Assembly: GCA_947579605.1 (NCBI GenBank)
Contig: OX388319.1
Coordinates: 24,193,447 to 24,257,446, forward strand
Length of the DNA stretch: 64,000 bases
Origin: Athripsodes cinereus
Lineage: Eukaryota > Arthropoda > Insecta > Trichoptera > Leptoceridae
Reading direction: 5' to 3'
Every line of letters begins with the position of its first letter. Position 1 is the first letter of the stretch. The translations under genes were made by a program, and so were the position numbers. The notes under the pieces were generated by a model. That model was not told where the DNA came from, ran no database searches, and saw nothing but the letters and a program-made list of their open reading frames with translations. This document shows positions 44,476 through 55,020 of the stretch, in pieces.

Positions 44476-44999
44476 CTTTTCAAAAATGTGGCGATGTGGT
44501 AGGAGGTATAAATTTTGAGTGTAATGGAAATCATCAAACCTAAAAAAAGTTGATGAGGTATTTATTTATTTATTTACACAATATACGGCGTGAGCTTTTT
44601 ACATGTTATGCTGCAAGTCTAGTACTTATGTCTATGATATACCTACACGAAGATGCGCGGTCGGGAGTACCACATGCTCTCACCATTGTTTTGCGTGCCA
44701 CGTGATCTTGCATGATATTCGGTATTCGACAAATATACAATTCGTTGCATCTCTAATTAGAAGTAATTTTTTTTTTTGAGTTTTTGGTAGGCAGCCACAC
44801 TGCTTCAAAACTTTAACGTATCTTGGAATATAAGAACTTTTAGTTGTTGGCTTATGAAACTAGAGGGTCATTACTTTCATCGGGTTAGATGTTTTTCCTT
44901 TTTTAAGAACAACAAGAAATGTCAACTATTCAGATGAAAATCTTTAAAGTGTTTAGATTATTTGGGTTTATTCACGTCAGTTCTATTATTATTATATTG

Positions 45000-45560
45000 G
45001 ATGATTTATTCGGCGCCGTTTAATGGAGTATCCATCTCAAGGGCGCGGGAAACTATGCTGGAAGAGCGAAGTCTTCAACTTGCTCCTGCACGTTGTTATC
45101 GGCTGGTTTTTACGGAGGTCCTCGTGGAGTCGGTTCCAAATGACAGGTCCTGCGACGCCCTATCATAGAAGCAGGACTTTTTTGTTCTGTTGTTTTCGTC
45201 CAGCATGTCGCTGGGTGTTTTAGCTGAGCGTAGATGTCAACTTGCAGGTGTTTTGAGAACACAGAGCTCAGAAAGTGACTGACGTGCCATATTGTTCAAA
45301 GCTTTGTAGACTATAAGGCACAGTTTGTATTGGACCCTTTCACCTACTCTTAACCAGTGTAACTTTTCCAGCAAAGGTGTGATGTGGCAACCCTTATCTT
45401 CACGTAAAATAAGGGTTGCAGCGCTATTGAATGCCATTTTTAGACGATTTTGTTGAATTTGCGGCAGTCCTACATATAGTATATTGCAGTAGTCAAGTCT
45501 AGAGACCACAAAAGCAGAGGTTAATGTTTTCATGCTATCAGGAGTGAGGTTTTTCTACAC
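45000..45560 (-). pseudogene. CR1/L2-like LINE: reverse transcriptase thumb/C-terminal region
   Basis: About 98 open codons on the minus strand read 'MKTLTSAFVVSRLDYCNI', 'LYVGLPQIQQNRLKMAFN', 'ATLILREDKGCHITPLL', 'KLHWLRVGERVQYKLCL' and 'KALNNMARQSLSEL'. 'SRLDYCN' and 'LHWL.V..R..YK' are signatures of the CR1/L2 clade just after the polymerase core. The lower part (45000-45236) continues the C-terminus out of frame. Dead copy. Confidence 0.85.
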
Positions 45561-45711
45561 TGAGCTATCTATACTTTGGACCTTCCTGGGAAATCTTTGT
45601 TTCTTGAAATCTCAGGTTGTCCTTAATTCAAGTTTATTTCCTTCTGAGAATTTTTAGAAAACAGATACAGAAATATAACAACGGAAGTTGAGAAAAAACT
45701 TTTCATTCATT

Positions 45712-45815
45712 CATACTATCACGTCATTTCTGATAACTAGAGTAGCCAGCAGGGCAACTATATGTAATAAATATGAGTATCATCCTTTCCTTGATAATAA
45801 AATAAAGGCATTCAG
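45712..45815 (-). repeat. Family TAG fragment
   Basis: 'CTATCACGTCATTTCTG', 'AGAGTAGCCAGCAGGGC' and 'AATAAAGGCATTCAG' correspond, reversed, to the 3' half of the family. Confidence 0.5.
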
Positions 45816-45944
45816 TGTACACATAATTTCATTTATTCGATATTATTTCTGTTTTATTACTTGTGTTATTCTTGTCCTGTTCTATGTATTCTTATTTTTT
45901 TTACTACATTGTTATTATTTTATATTTTATTAAATAAACATCTT

Positions 45945-46120
45945 TCAAAGGGGACATTGAAGAGAGAGTGTTGCTTAAAAGATTCCCACGATGGCGGTTT
46001 TGGCCGGTTGGCCCTTCAGGCCTGCCCAATGGCCCGCCCGTGAGGACAAATTTAGTTTAATTATGCGGATAAATAGGAGTTCACAACTCCTGAGATATCC
46101 GGGTGGAGGTGGGTCTCTCT
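45945..46120. repeat. Dispersed repeat H
   Basis: 'AAAAGATTCCCACGATGGCG', 'CCCTTCAGGCCTGCCCAATG', 'CTCCTGAGATATCCGGGTGG'. Same family as 39740 and 57140. Confidence 0.7.
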
Positions 46121-46121
46121 T

Positions 46122-46277
46122 CAATGTCCTGGGTCTGGGTGTTACATGTATATGTGTTTAGTGCATTGTATATGTGTATCGCCGTGTAAGTACCCATAAT
46201 ACAAGATTCATATCTTAGTTTGGGACTAGCTCGGTCTGTGTGAATTGTCTACACGTGTTAAGTTATGTTATGTTATA
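46122..46277 (+). repeat. SINE family 2, 5'-truncated
   Basis: Starts inside the body ('CAATGTCCTGGGTCTGGGTG') and ends 'GTTAAGTTATGTTATGTTAT'. The tRNA-like head is absent. Confidence 0.8.
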
Positions 46278-46479
46278 TAAATACTATAGATTTTAGCAAA
46301 CTTTTTTTAGTATACAAAAAAATCGAGTTCATGTGGTGATTTTTGGTTTCAAAATATGAGAAATTTTATCAAAAAAATATTTTTTAAATCGGTCAATATC
46401 CATGAAAAAAAAAACAAAAAATAAATAGAATTTATTTGTTCTATAATTGTAATGACTATCTAAGTATTTGTAATATTAA

Positions 46480-46755
46480 AAAAAAATATATGAAAATTTG
46501 TAGGATTTTCATGCATTAATGTACCAAACACACCCCCGATTTCGATTTTTAAAAATATGCTTTCTTATAAACGAATACGATGAAGCTAAAATCAAGTTTT
46601 TTTTAAAAAGTTAAAGTTTGATATTGGTAATGAATATTTGTTTTCATATTTTATCAAATCACTATGTTCGTAGGGTTTACAAGTTTTGAGAGTTTGTGTA
46701 CCAAACTTGTTGAAAATTGAATGTTTTATCGTTTTTGCTAAAGGGGCCCCTTAAT
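46480..46755 (+). repeat. Dispersed repeat, pair with 15735-16080
   Basis: 'CCAAACACACCCCCGATTTC', 'TTTGTTTTCATATTTTATCA', 'ACTTGTTGAAAATTGAATG'. Lacks the extra block seen in the other copy. Confidence 0.7.
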
Positions 46756-46839
46756 GTGTGTATCTAATGTATTATGATATGATAATATTGTAATAATACG
46801 ACCCGGAACCGGTTTTAGAAAATCAAGGTTTCAGGATCA

Positions 46840-47365
46840 ATTATGATAAAACAATAATAAAAGATAGACAAACACACAGTATTACATGATAAACGTAATA
46901 AAATAACGTACCTAATAGACATCGCTGTCCCAAATACACATAATATACAAACAACCGTCGCAGAAAAAATACGTAAATATACAGAACTAGCAGGAGAAAT
47001 TAAAAATATATATGGCATTCTATGTCCTTTTATATAATACCTTTAGTCATGTCAGCTACAGGGGTAACTCCGAAATCTTTAATAATTAATTTACATAAAT
47101 TTGATTTACCGGTTAATTAATATTGAACTAGGTATTGTTAGAAAGTTTCTGAACACAGATATTTCAGGCAATATGTTGGTATTTTGAACCCGCGTTTTGA
47201 GCCTAATCCTTTGATATCCTGTATATCTGGATAGGTGAATTTTTCTAGGCATTTGACTGTTAAGTTTTTGTGTAACCATGACTGATCATAAGAAGACTTA
47301 TCTGGTTGTATTATGCTGAGAAATGTGGATGGCAATTCTGCCGCCAGGTTTAGTAAAAAAAAATT
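46840..47365 (+). pseudogene. LINE family D: C-terminal fragment and 3' region
   Basis: Out-of-frame pieces give 'DKRNKITYLIDIAVPNTHN', 'IQTTVAEKIRKYTELAGE', 'PLVMSATGVTPKSL' (with a shift) and 'IELGIVRKFLN'. These blocks, in this order, end a recurrent non-LTR retrotransposon protein in insects. At least two frameshifts. An inverted, more decayed copy is at 18105-18565. Confidence 0.75.
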
Positions 47366-47399
47366 ATGATATTGTAATAAAAATACCTTAAACACTACC

Positions 47400-47795
47400 T
47401 ACATTTATTTATTATTATTTTTAGTATTAAATTGCTTATAAACCTTGTTCAGAAATCTACATCATTTTCGACGAAAGCATTGCTTGTGGGTATATGAACA
47501 AAAACGATTCTTGCGAATAAAATGTATCACAACAAAATATTCAGATGAATTATGTAGGTATCTAGGTACTTTTAAACTGAATACAAAGAAAGTAATTAAG
47601 TAATAAAACGGTGTATAAATACATGAGGTGAAATGATTCTGTCGTTGATAGTAAGTAGGTATGTTGTTTTTTTTTATTTTTATTTATTTTATACATGGTA
47701 AATTGTTTGATGTGTGTGATATTCTATATTGATAAGTTTGGTCGAATTTGATGAATATTAGTAAAAACCCTATAATCCCTCAAAGCACGACCTCT
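47400..47795 (+). other. Intron sequence, nothing recognised
   Basis: AT-rich. Confidence 0.4.
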
Positions 47796-47798
47796 GAC

Positions 47799-47968
47799 CC
47801 ACTAGAGTCTAAACAAACCGCACTGGCGATCGACTACTGACGAACTTTTCGACAATCTACACACTACAATGTACCTAACCTACCGTGTAAGTAATAATGC
47901 GTTATTGTTGCGGTTTTTGTCGAAAAGTTCGTTTGCAGTCGATAGCCAAGTGCGGTTTGTCTAGGGGA
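47799..47968. mobile_element. MITE family K, inverted copy
   Basis: Ends 'AACAAACCGCACTGGCGATC' and 'AGCCAAGTGCGGTTTGTCT'. The terminal repeats run for roughly 45 bp ('GACGAACTTTTCGACAA' / 'TTGTCGAAAAGTTCGT'). Confidence 0.85.
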
Positions 47969-48420
47969 ATTACGAGGGTAAAATAGATTTTATTATATAA
48001 AGAATTGTAAAATTGTGTTTATTGTATGTATAATATTATATTTAATGTGTTTATTATTGTCTCAATAACAATATTTTTAATTTGGAAATATACGTGATTT
48101 CTTAAGTATTTACGAAACTTATTATTATCACTGTTTTATGTAATAATTATACAACGATCTTTCTTCGAAGCCTGGAGTACACAATACCACCCACACTTCT
48201 CTTGCATATTTTAGAATAATTCCACGGACTTTGGGTCGTTGAATGTCTCGAGTGTCATCGACTTCTGACTTTGATAATAAATTTTTATTGTAACATTCAT
48301 TCAATCTCCCATACTCTGTTATACTATGAACATCAATTATTATTATTTGGGCATGTGGAAAGAATGAATGAGAACAGAATATATTAATTGTGTCGGTGCA
48401 CACGTAGTAGAATTCCATAA

Positions 48421-48574
48421 TTATGTAATTTGATACAAGTGTTTCTTTCTACTATAGATTATTGATTCCGAGAGAGACGTGATGAAGATTGATAATGACC
48501 TGATAAGTCGAAAGCCGTCTCTCTCGGAATCAATAATCTATAGTAGAAAGAAACACTTGTTTCAAATTACATAA
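48421..48574. repeat. Hairpin, 59-bp arms with one mismatch
   Basis: Arms 48421-48479 and 48516-48574 are reverse complements with a single A/T difference; the loop is 36 nt. The arms are not AT-only: they contain 'ATTGATTCCGAGAGAGACG'. The size is in the range of a long hairpin RNA or an oversized miRNA precursor. It may equally be a foldback element. Confidence 0.9.
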
Positions 48575-48764
48575 TGAGAACAGAATAAATAAATAAATAG
48601 TAAAAAAAACAACATCATAATGAAATCAGCAACATCCCAAATATGAGCAATTGAAATAAAAAAATTAATTACCTATTTAATAAATCAATAAATATTATAC
48701 AATCCTTAGATGGTTTTCATGATTTTCATTTTTAAATCACCGCTTCGAGATACCTTTTATTTCT

Positions 48765-48965
48765 GCTTCCTGAATATCTGAACTTACATAAAGCACCCAT
48801 ATATGGTGTCTATACATTGAAGAACCCACCGACCACCCGGATAGCGCAGAAGTCTGAAGACTTCCATTTATACGAAATTCTACACTTAACATATCTTGTC
48901 CACACCGGAGGCGCCATAGTGGGCAGCATGAAGGTCTGGCCGGCCAAACTACCAAAACTTCCGTG
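48765..48965 (-). repeat. Dispersed repeat J, pair with 55990-56150
   Basis: 'CACCGACCACCCGGATAGCG', 'TTGTCCACACCGGAGGCGCC', 'ATAGTGGGCAGC' are shared. The minus strand has an open, Trp/Cys-rich stretch in both copies, so it may be the 3' part of a LINE. Confidence 0.6.
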
Positions 48966-49475
48966 TGAAATCATTTGACTAAACTCTTTCGATGTACCTA
49001 CCTCTATACGAGGGAAACAAACAATAGCTATGAAACAAAATAAAATAAAAGTAGACAAAAGCACTTTTAGCTAACTTTACAAACCATTAAAATTAAACAA
49101 TTAAAATTAAACAGAAAAATAAAATTAAAAAAATTAAAAAACATATTTATATATATCCTATAAAAAAAAATCACTTCGCATATATATACCTATATAAGAT
49201 GAATGTTTTACTCCATTTCACTGCGTACAGTCGGGCAGAGACTTGGCTCTTGCCTTTGCATACGGGACGAGACACGGCTTGTCACCAAAACATGCAGATT
49301 GGATTCGTCGAAAAGGTGTTGTGTTTCAACATTGTGATCATGTGTATCAAGTATATATATATATATTTGAGCACAAGGCTGAATGAAGGTGTCCAGAAAC
49401 TTTATATATTATGGTGTCTATACATGTCAGTATTTGTATTCTATATAATTATGAATGTTATTCTCTTTCTTTCAG

Positions 49476-49705
49476 AATTTCAGACGCCTCTCTTCCATTG
49501 GGTACGCCAAACAGGAGTGTCAATGTAACCTTAGACCATTTGAATGATTCAGAGATGATGTCCATATTGGTCAACATCACAAATATAACCAAACACTCTC
49601 CTTTGCTACCCATTGTTGCTCACGTTGGGAAACTGTACACAGTGAAAGTGGTCGCTAAAGATGAAAGAGAATGCTTTTGGCCCGATGGTGAAACAAATAT
49701 TAGAA
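49476..49705 (+). CDS. Receptor gene, exon e (second half of FN3-like domain)
   Basis: Acceptor TTCTTTCAG, donor GTAAGT. Phase 2 in, phase 1 out. The split codon restores GAA, giving 'DKYAVEISDASLPLGTPN' across the junction. Then 'RSVNVTLDHLNDSEMMSI', 'LVNITNITKHSPLLPIV', 'AHVGKLYTVKVVAKDERECF'. 'GKLYTVKVVAKDE' is an F-strand with its Tyr. Five glycosylation sites (NRS, NVT, NDS, NIT, NIT) and one Cys. The domain is longer than a usual FN3 between strands C and F. Confidence 0.85.
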
Positions 49706-49734
49706 GTAAGTTTTGTTTTTGTTTTTAATAGATA

Positions 49735-49862
49735 TCTCCCAAATACAACCTTATACACCTTTCACAGTAAGCTAAAAGCTTGTGTCGTGAAAGGGGAGTT
49801 TGTCGGCACCTGGGACCGAACCGCGCACTTCATGTGCATGAGGCCGAGACTCTACCTCCTTT
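49735..49862 (-). repeat. SINE family 1, antisense, 30 bp after a donor site
   Basis: Minus strand: 'GGAGGTAGAGTCTCGGCCTC', 'CGGTTCGGTCCCAGG', 'AAGGTTGTATTTGGG'. Both ends are cut. It starts about 30 bp downstream of the exon e donor. Confidence 0.85.
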
Positions 49863-49977
49863 ACAGTTCTATTCTTTATGAGTTTTTCTACATTTAAAAA
49901 AAACATTTTAGTTACTTTAATTATTTTTTAATTGAAATAAAACATTTTAAATTAATTTGTTTAGTAACTCCATTTAT

Positions 49978-50075
49978 ATCTGTGGAACACTCGAAAAATA
50001 ATTTTTCTCTCATTTTTCGATTTGTCCCGTAAAAGGCAGGATTTCGAAAAAATAGACATTGTACATCTTAAATGA
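49978..50075 (+). repeat. Family TAG fragment
   Basis: 'TCTGTGGAACACTCGAAAAA', 'TTTGTCCCGTAAAAGGCAGG' and 'AAAATAGACATTGTACATC'. Confidence 0.55.
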
Positions 50076-50079
50076 AAAG

Positions 50080-50740
50080 TTGACAGAACTTTTATCGCGT
50101 AAAGTGTCCCAAAAAGTTGTGTCACATAATTTTCGCATACCTACTATTCATTCCAATTTTCTAGACAGAAGTCGATTTTATGAACAGATGCGAACAGAAA
50201 TTAACGAAAAATCATAAAAAGTTTTCTCTTTTCGATAAAAAAAATGAAAACCTGAAGATTAGAACCGTCCTCCAAAATGTCTTAACTTATTACAACTTTC
50301 TCAGCGTTAGGTAAATAAGTTTAGAATTATTTTCTCTTAAAGCATAAAACTCCCTAGGAGTTTCTTAATTAAAATAGTCAGTGTTAATGATCAAGTTCAT
50401 TCAATCTGTGCTTTTATACTTAAAATACCACCCTATTTTATGTAGATGTCTACCAACCCCTTCGGCCATCCTTTGATTTAATAAACCTGTTTCTTTTGGT
50501 TAATAAAATTACACCACCTCACCTCTTTTTAGTTTTAGCTTTGTACTCACTTAGATACTTTTTACGTCCAGCCTGAAGCTTTCCACATAAGTAGATGTTG
50601 ACAGGTATCACGTTATTATTTCCTAGATTAAAATCTTTAGGACTACAGCCGTTCACCATCAGTGGGCGTATTAGTAGTTAGCCATCGTCGTCCTGAATTG
50701 CGCTAAATTACTTTATATCTTCTAAGGTCAAATATGGGCA
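50080..50740 (+). other. Intron sequence, nothing recognised
   Basis: No shared repeat or exon-like stretch noted. Confidence 0.4.
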
Positions 50741-50744
50741 TGGT

Positions 50745-50965
50745 TTTAAGAATATTACTCCACAGTCACCTCATATTCATAACCAACAGATTGGTAAGGT
50801 TGGTCAACGAACCAGGGGTAAAGAACACTTCAACCAGCCTAAGCCGATTCGTAAGCATCGAAACACTTTTCCTGTTTCCTACTAAAGGGAGTTTGCGCAT
50901 TCTGTTGACTGTGCAGATGAGGTGTCTGTTGAGTAATATTCTTAATATCTTCATTCACGCAGGTG
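50745..50965. repeat. Foldback-like repeat related to the 24.2-kb hairpin
   Basis: Ends are imperfect inverted repeats ('TTAAGAATATTACTCCACAG' / 'TTGAGTAATATTCTTAA'). The middle has 'CGATTCGTAAGCATCGA', the same word as at the loop of the 24.08-24.51 kb hairpin. A single arm ('CGATTCGTAAGAGTC') recurs at 63768. Confidence 0.55.
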
Positions 50966-51058
50966 TAAAAAATCATTAAATGCGAAAATTGCTTTTGATA
51001 TGGTTTGCCAAGTAAAATTTCAAAGATACACTCCGAGCCTGTCTATCAAAATTACCTA

Positions 51059-51210
51059 ACGGCCTCGTGAACAGGGGGTCCGTGGTTCGATCCCAGGTGC
51101 CGGCAAATTCCCCTTTCACGACACAAGCTTTTAGCTTTCTGTGAAAGGTGTATAAGGTTGTATTTGGGTTTATAACAAAACCCAGATATATCTTTTTAAA
51201 AAAAAAAAAC
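51059..51210 (+). repeat. SINE family 1, 5'-truncated
   Basis: Starts at 'GGCCTCGTGAACAGGGGGTC', B-box 'GGTTCGATCCCAGG', end 'ACCCAGATATATC' plus T- and A-runs. Confidence 0.85.
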
Positions 51211-51274
51211 TTTATGGATAAAGAGGAGTCCTTTGACTCCTAAAATATCCGAGCAAGTGGAAATTATCATATTT

Positions 51275-51410
51275 TCTTCTTCTTCTTCTCTACGTGTCTT
51301 GTCGGGTCCCCCCGACGTTGACGACCACTTGGGAGAAATCCTTCCTGTTCCGGACAGCAAGGAACAGCTCCTCCACACCTCTCATCCCGGTCCACTCCTG
51401 AATGTTCTAA
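51275..51410 (-). pseudogene. LINE C-terminal scrap
   Basis: Related to 1595-1750; minus-strand frame 'MWRSCSLLSGTGRISPKW' then 'SSTSGGPDKTR'. Poorly conserved. Confidence 0.4.
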
Positions 51411-51586
51411 TATAATATTTTACAAGTGATAATTGTCATCAGAGAATGTGATTGAAAGACACTTTAAATGTTAAGAGAAAAGACCTCCCCAATGTTCCTG
51501 AGAAGATAGTTAAAGGGCAAATAATGACTGTAAATTTTATTAAATTTTTTTATGATAATCATTTTTACTTTCGTTTTTTCTTGCAG

Positions 51587-51636
51587 AACCTGAAGATTTT
51601 ACAAAGATTCCCGAATCGGCGGCTGATTATACCATG
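51587..51636 (+). CDS. Receptor gene, exon f (membrane-proximal linker)
   Basis: Acceptor TTTTTTCTTGCAG, donor GTAAGT. Phase 1 in, phase 0 out. With the carried base it reads K-PEDFTKIPESAADYTM. It is short, acidic and Pro-containing, like the stretch between the last extracellular fold and the membrane helix. The helix and cytoplasmic part are not found downstream in the window. Confidence 0.8.
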
Positions 51637-51727
51637 GTAAGTTTTTTTTTTGCTTTTAACTCAGTTCTTAAGTGTGAAATATAAGCAAAATTTTCATTTT
51701 TTGTTACACAATTTGATCTAAATTTGA

Positions 51728-51872
51728 AACAAACTCAGATACACCCTCACACCAAGCTATATGCTTGTATCGTGAAATTGACGCAAGCCGGCAGCAGGTG
51801 GAATTGAACCCAGAATATATGTCGATTTAAAATCCGAGACTGTATCATCAAGCTATGGATCGCCTGACGTAC
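51728..51872 (-). repeat. SINE family 1-like, strongly diverged
   Basis: 'AGTCTCGGATTTTAAATCG', 'GGTTCAATTCCACC' and 'AGCTTGGTGTGAGGGTGTAT' in the same order as family 1 on the minus strand; probably an old relative. Confidence 0.5.
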
Positions 51873-51899
51873 TAGCTTGAATTATGATGCAAGACTAGA

Positions 51900-52500
51900 T
51901 CAATAGCTGGATTTGAACCAGTTTTATTTTATTTTTATTTATTTATTGAAAACAATCAAACACCAACAGGCACATCATATACATATACCTAAACACAAAG
52001 AATACAACAGAGACAAAGTTTAATACAAAGATGTGCCCTATTACAGGCGTTAATGGTTAATTCCTGAGTCAGCCGCAGGTCCAGGCAAACCTAACACCTC
52101 TATGCATCCGGAATAGAAACTCAAAGATTACCAGTGATCCCAAGCATCCAACCGATTTACATCAAAATGCCAGGAGCAAAACCTACAGCAAACATCAGAT
52201 GTACATTAACTCTCTATTATTTTTTTTTTTTATTTATTTATTTATTTTATTTACAAAAACAGATTTTTAAAGATAAGTCACTAATGTCTACCTAACTGGG
52301 CATGAGCCCGTACCAAGGTAGACTGAGCCAGTTTTCACCTTACATTGTCTCAGCGCTCAATTTTCTTTACTTCAGTTACTAAGGTTATTTTCCCTACTTT
52401 ATTTAATCATAATATAACACACGCGCACACACGCACGCATTATGTCTTTCATATATTTCTAAAATAATAACTACTCGTATAATGAACTTAACAGTTAATG
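51900..52500 (+). other. Intron or downstream sequence with simple repeats
   Basis: 52270-52345 'CCTAACTGGGCATGAGCCCG' and 'TACCAAGGTAGACTGAG' recurs at 60780-60825, so it is a dispersed repeat. Long T- and (TTTA)n runs. No exon. Confidence 0.5.
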
Positions 52501-52504
52501 TAGA

Positions 52505-52770
52505 TATATTTCCCGTGGAGCACCCGGTAAAGAATTGGTCTCCCACTCTTCTGCGTAAGTTTTCGAGTGTCCTGTAAAAGGCAGGTGTTCGAAAAAAATA
52601 AGACATTTTACATCTTAAATTCAGCGATGAGGCTTGCCACCCATCCTGAATGTCTTGATTTTATATTGGCACGAAGAGGACAGTTTGCATGTTTCTAACG
52701 TGCAGCTGATCTGCTGGCTACCCCACTTGTGGGATATGCCGTGATGGTATAGTAGTAGATAGTAGTAGAT
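52505..52770 (+). repeat. Dispersed repeat family TAG, best copy
   Basis: 'TTTCCCGTGGAGCACCCGGT', 'GTTTTCGAGTGTCCTGTAAA', 'GCTTGCCACCCATCCTGAAT', 'ATTGGCACGAAGAGGACAG', 'GCTACCCCACTTGTGGGATA', 'TGCCGTGATGGTATAGTAG' and a TAG-triplet tail. About 265 bp; no reading frame. Confidence 0.8.
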
Positions 52771-53449
52771 GTAGATATTAATTTCATTTGATTTTCTATG
52801 TGTTCACAACGAAAGCTTAATGCAAAAAATTCTCTCTACCTTTATCATGTCTATGTATAAATAGAACAACTACAAACAAAACAAAAATAATAAAACATTG
52901 AGGATGGATGGTACCTATATAATTTAAGACTGTTGTAATGAATTATATAAGTGTCTTATACGTAATGTCTTACGAGCACGCCTTTTACAGTAGAAAAGAG
53001 TGAGAAAATTATTCTATTTCAGAAATAAATTCCACAGAAATAGATTGGATAAAAGCAACCCTCAGAGATTAGGTTTCTTTTGAGTATAAAATTCGTCTAG
53101 AGGTCAATTTATTGAGGGGATGAATAATAATTTCATTGTAAAAATGTGGCAATATTTTTATCCGTCCGTTGCGTCTCTCTTCACGGGGGTGTGTGTATGT
53201 GTACACAGAGGGACGGGAATGAATTGAGTTTGGGGTGGCGATATTTCCAGAAGTTTCTGGATGCTTTCCAGGAATCAATTCACCTTTTCCTAGTAATACT
53301 ACTATTATTACTTCGTCGTTGCTTGTCCCTGTTTTGCAACGATGTTTCAGACGAGCAACAGGTCGGAGCACAAGTATGTACTTACGATTGTGTTCTCTCA
53401 TCTCCTTGCCGATGAAGATATTTGAATGTTCTATACTTAGCAATTCATC

Positions 53450-53545
53450 GTTTCACGGCATTTCCTACAAGAGGAATAGGCAGCGGACCAACTGCTTGTA
53501 ATAAACATACAAATCGTCCTCTTCGTGTCAATAAATTTTAGATAT
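53450..53545 (-). repeat. Family TAG fragment
   Basis: 'CACGGCATTTCCTACAAGAG' to 'CCTCTTCGTGTCAATAAA', reversed 3' half. Confidence 0.55.
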
Positions 53546-53824
53546 TCAGAATGGCTCGTCGCCAAACTGCAGATGTCAAATGTCTTCAAAGGTGTTGTTT
53601 GAGACATATTAAAAAGAGACTAAGGAGGCACATATATCTAGGTATGGCACTAGATAATATGTAGTGGGCGCTGTTTTTATGAATACTTTCATCGTCATCT
53701 TTCAATCATCCATTCGTTCCACATGTTCAAAACATCGCAACTTTACACGCATTTATTCATTACTTTCGTATAGTTTCCCATCTTCTATGCGGTGCTTTCT
53801 GCCTACCCCACAGTGGACTACTGT

Positions 53825-54035
53825 TACTTTACCATCACGGCATATCCCACTTGTGTGGTAGCCAGCAGCTCAGCTGCATACAAACTCTCTTTTCTATGCC
53901 AATAAAGAATTAAAACATTCAGGATGGGTGGCAGACCTCATCGCTAAATTTAAGAAATGTCTGCCTTTGACACTCGAAAGATTACGGAAAAGAGTGGGAT
54001 ATCAATTCTTTGCCGAGTGCTCTACAGATGAAAAT
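53825..54035 (-). repeat. Dispersed repeat family TAG
   Basis: 'CCATCACGGCATATCCCACT', 'ATTCAGGATGGGTGGCAGAC' and 'CTTTGCCGAGTGCTC', the reverse of 52505-52740. Confidence 0.75.
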
Positions 54036-54169
54036 ATATAAATACATTATGACATAATCTGATTCAGGAGATTTTTTCAGTAAGGAACGGACTTGAAATT
54101 ATGTGCATTATTTGACCTTTTTACTCACCACTGTCCGACATTCACGCATGTTTGATAAGAGTACTTACT

Positions 54170-54760
54170 TACTTACTTACGATGGCCGAACAGCCTTTGT
54201 AGGACCTTTACCTCCGAAACAATAGATCTCCAAGCCTATCTATCCCGAGCAATGGACTGCCAGTCGTCTTTAGCATTGAGCTCCTCCAGATCTCGGTTGA
54301 TGTTATCTAACAATCTTTGTCTTGGTCTGCTTAACGGTCTCTTGCCCTCGGGTATACCCTGCAGAATACCTTTAGTCGCCCTTTCTTCTCCGGATCTAAC
54401 GACGTGGCCAATATCCATGCCAATCTTCGGGATCTGATCTCACTTGTGATGAAAGTTGTGGAGCGAATTTCTACATTACTTTTAAGCCTCCAAGTTCCTT
54501 CTGCAATACCTGGTATTGGACCCAATATTTTTCTTAGAATCCTATTTTCAAAAGACAGAAGTCTTTGTTGGTCTTTTAGGGTCATACACCAAGATTCCGA
54601 ACCATAGATGACCACTGGCTTAATGAGGCTATTGTATATGTGAAGTTTCACTCTTCTGGACAAGGACTTAGTTGTTAGGAGATTGTTCAAGATCGCCGCT
54701 GCTCTCATGCCACTCTGTAATAAGATTATTATATTATATTCGTTTAGTGTCATTGACGGG
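54170..54760 (-). pseudogene. LINE family E: reverse transcriptase C-terminal region, frameshifted
   Basis: Minus strand, frame 1: 'LTTKSLSRRVKLHIYNSL', 'KPVVIYGSESWCMTLKDQ', 'LLSFENRILRKILGPIP'. After a shift: 'MDIGHVVRSGEERATKGI', 'GKRPLSRPRQRLLDNIN', 'RDLEELNAKDDWQSIARD'. 'YGSESW', 'FENRILR', 'GHV.R' and 'RP..R..D.I..DL' are the standard C-terminal blocks of such LINEs. The shift near 54400 kills it. A short (TTAC)n lies at 54165. Confidence 0.75.
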
Positions 54761-54779
54761 ACTACACGTATTGTGGACT

Positions 54780-55000
54780 AAAGTTTCAGGTTTGAGAGAA
54801 TTCATTTGCAACCCATGACGATAATTTTGGTTTGAATGTGTGGATAAATTCGGGCCCACGACTCTTATTGTGATTCAATTTCTGGTAGTGAGGTGGGTCA
54901 CTTTTCAATGTCCGTATTTGAATGTGTGGATAAATTGGGATCTATGACTCTTGTGATATCTGGTAGTGAGGTTGGTCTCTCTACAATATTCGGATTTGTG
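54780..55000. repeat. Repeat H right part, duplicated
   Basis: 'GTTTGAATGTGTGGATAAAT', 'GACTCTTGTGATATCTGGTA' and 'GAGGT.GGTC' occur twice within 54825-54990, and again at 55280-55405. Fragments of the right half of repeat H. Confidence 0.5.
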
Positions 55001-55020
55001 AGGAAAATTATTTTAACGTT

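Noticed and set aside
53069..53443. 124-codon minus-strand frame
   Set aside because: No family resemblance, no supporting splice sites, and overlapping frames on the other strand are just as long.
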